Assembly (NCBI GenBank): GCA_011620445.1
Contig: WOZB01000114.1
Span: 1 to 7,212, forward strand
Length of the DNA stretch: 7,212 bases
DNA from: Anaerolineaceae bacterium
GTDB lineage: Bacteria > Chloroflexota > Anaerolineae > Anaerolineales > Anaerolineaceae
Reading direction: 5' to 3'
In this document: one piece after another, positions 6,417 to 7,212 of the stretch
Numbering within the stretch: position 1 is the first letter of the stretch
How the letters are laid out: each line of letters opens with the position of its first letter
Translations under genes and position numbers: made by a program
Notes under the pieces: model-generated
What the model was told of the DNA's origin: nothing
Database searches by the model: none
What the model saw: only the letters and a program-made list of their open reading frames with translations

Positions 6417-6824
6417 ATGCCTGAAATCAAGAAAATCAATCACGTAGCCATCGTTGTGAGCAATATCGAAGAATCCCTAAAGTTTTGGGAAACGACTTTC
6501 GGACTCAAGCTGGATCACGTTGAGGATGTGCCTTCCCAAAAAGCCAAGGTGGCATTTCTGCCTGTGGGGGATAGCGAAGTTGAATTGGTGCAACCGACCG
6601 ATCTGGATTCGGGCATGGGCAAATTTCTGGAATCCAAAGGCGAGGGTTTGCACCATCTTTGCTTCGAAGTGAATGATATTGACGCCACCCTGGCCGCTTT
6701 GAAAGAATCCGGCGTGAGGCTGATTAATGAAACTGCCTTGGAATTGCCTGGCCGTAAAATGGCTTTTGTGCATCCTAAGGCGGCCAGCGGGGTTTTGGTG
6801 GAGTTGTATCAGTTGATTAAGTAG
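6417..6824 (+). CDS. mce: Methylmalonyl-CoA epimerase
   Basis: The enzyme interconverts the (S) and (R) forms of methylmalonyl-CoA, connecting the product of propionyl-CoA carboxylation to the mutase. The 135-residue length is normal for this vicinal-oxygen-chelate family. Two VOC modules are visible: the first opens with INHVAIVVSNIEESLKFW (7-24), the second with GLHHLCFEVNDIDATLAAL (77-95). The expected metal ligands are H9, E56 (in VELVQP, where the Propionibacterium enzyme has Gln), H80 and E129 (GVLVELYQ). The HPKAASGVLVEL end is typical of the epimerase and separates it from glyoxalase I. The ATG has GGAG (6408-6411) five bases upstream, and the gap from the mcmA stop is 11 bases, so the two genes form an operon ended by the terminator at 6843-6873. 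Confidence 0.94.
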   Translation: MPEIKKINHVAIVVSNIEESLKFWETTFGLKLDHVEDVPSQKAKVAFLPVGDSEVELVQPTDLDSGMGKFLESKGEGLHHLCFEVNDIDATLAALKESGVRLINETALELPGRKMAFVHPKAASGVLVELYQLIK

Positions 6825-6842
6825 TATCTATCATTGGAAGTT

Positions 6843-6873
6843 AGAAAAGCAGGCATAATGAGCCTGCTTTTCT
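6843..6873 (+). terminator. Intrinsic terminator of mcmA-mce
   Basis: AGAAAAGCAGGC (6843-6854) and GCCTGCTTTTCT (6862-6873) form a perfect 12-bp stem with a seven-base loop, 18 bases after the mce stop. The T-run is inside the right arm and is followed by TATT. The A-run on the left arm means some activity on the minus strand is possible. Confidence 0.87.
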
Positions 6874-6975
6874 TATTCACGATCTGAGATTAAGAATGTT
6901 TTGCCAGCTCCGAAGATAAGGAAATCGGCTAATTCGGAATTCCAATAAAGATTCCAACAAGCTGCTTAAGGACGG

Positions 6976-6981
6976 TAAAAT
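6976..6981 (+). promoter_or_regulatory. Tentative -10 element of the ssnA-like gene
   Basis: The 153-base gap between the mce terminator and the next start holds TAAAAT at 6976-6981, 45 bases before the ATG. The best upstream hexamer is TTCCAA at 6952-6957 (18-base spacer), a weak -35. ATTCCAA occurs twice (6939-6945 and 6951-6957). A TATAAA at 7006-7011 is too close to the ribosome binding site. Nothing else stands out in the gap. Confidence 0.25.
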
Positions 6982-7026
6982 ATTAGAAATCCTTTCCACT
7001 CACCTTATAAAGGAAATGGAGTTGCC

Positions 7027-7212
7027 ATGATTATTCGAAACGCAAAAATTGTCACCTGGGGAAGCAAAAACCAGATTCTTGAAGGTCAGGATCTGCTCGT
7101 TAGAGCTGGGCTGATTGAGAACATTGCACCTCAAGGGACCTTATTTGAGGCTCAGGAAGAAATGGTGGATGCCGGTGGTCAACTGTTGATGCCCGGCAAT
7201 ATTTGCGCGCAC
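7027..7212 (+). CDS. ssnA: SsnA-like amidohydrolase, N-terminal part (3' partial)
   Basis: The visible 62 residues begin MIIRNAKIVTWGSKNQI and end GGQLLMPGNICAH at the window edge. This is the small beta-sandwich domain that precedes the TIM barrel in metal-dependent amidohydrolases: a short strand, a LLVRAGLIENIAP strand, then the GGQLLMPG turn. In most relatives this turn reads PGFVNxHxH; PGNICAH fits the SsnA group (PGNIC-H-HFYG), proteins often annotated as putative aminohydrolases tied to selenium-dependent hydroxylases. The last visible His would be the first metal ligand. GGAG (7018-7021) lies five bases before the ATG. The gene follows a terminator, so it is a new transcription unit. 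Other amidohydrolases, such as guanine or chlorohydrolase types, cannot be excluded because the barrel is missing. Confidence 0.75.
   Translation, partial: MIIRNAKIVTWGSKNQILEGQDLLVRAGLIENIAPQGTLFEAQEEMVDAGGQLLMPGNICAH

Noticed and set aside
1..7212. Mobile element, CRISPR array, tRNA or rRNA gene
   Set aside because: I saw no terminal inverted repeats with a transposase, no regularly spaced repeats, and no recognisable tRNA or rRNA segments; the genes are mostly housekeeping or core metabolic.

Overview
The window looks like an ordinary chromosomal segment from a bacterium. A member of Chloroflexota, class Anaerolineae or similar, is my best guess. The reasons are the RodZ-like protein and the TPR protein with long Thr/Pro/Ala/Glu-rich linkers and tails, the split methylmalonyl-CoA mutase large subunit followed by its epimerase, and an SsnA-type amidohydrolase. 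This assignment is inference; no rRNA, tRNA or other decisive marker is present.

Layout from left to right. (1) Positions 2-967, plus strand: the 3' part of a TPR-like protein whose true start lies before the window. (2) Positions 987-1012: a hairpin terminator serving two converging transcription units. (3) Positions 1031-3792, minus strand: a two-gene unit, rodZ then rimO, with a 4-base ATGA overlap. This RodZ-like protein carries two HTH_25-type domains instead of one. (4) Positions 3893-3914: the terminator of rplI, followed (minus-strand direction) by a short gap with a possible rodZ promoter. (5) Positions 3945-4544, minus strand: rplI (bL9) as a stand-alone gene with a repetitive acidic C-terminal tail. 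(6) Positions 4545-4749: a divergent intergenic region with a candidate mcmA -10 element, a hairpin, an 11-bp inverted repeat and four copies of GCTCAA. (7) Positions 4750-6824, plus strand: mcmA (catalytic subunit without B12 domain) and mce (epimerase), 11 bases apart, closed by a strong 12-bp-stem terminator at 6843-6873. (8) Positions 7027-7212: the N-terminus of an SsnA-like amidohydrolase, cut by the window end.

How the genes work together: mcmA and mce encode two consecutive steps linking propionyl-CoA and succinyl-CoA metabolism; the small cobalamin-binding subunit that the mutase needs is not in this window. rodZ and rimO are commonly found side by side in bacteria, although one product acts in cell shape and the other modifies ribosomal protein uS12. 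rplI is also a ribosomal gene but is separated from the rodZ-rimO unit by its own terminator.

I found no mobile element, CRISPR array, RNA gene, defence system or convincing sign of a previously undescribed system. The points most worth a second look are the double-HTH RodZ, the patterned rplI/mcmA intergenic region, and the bL9 tail. All coordinates, motifs and hairpins were read by eye; family assignments rest on remembered signatures, not on searches.
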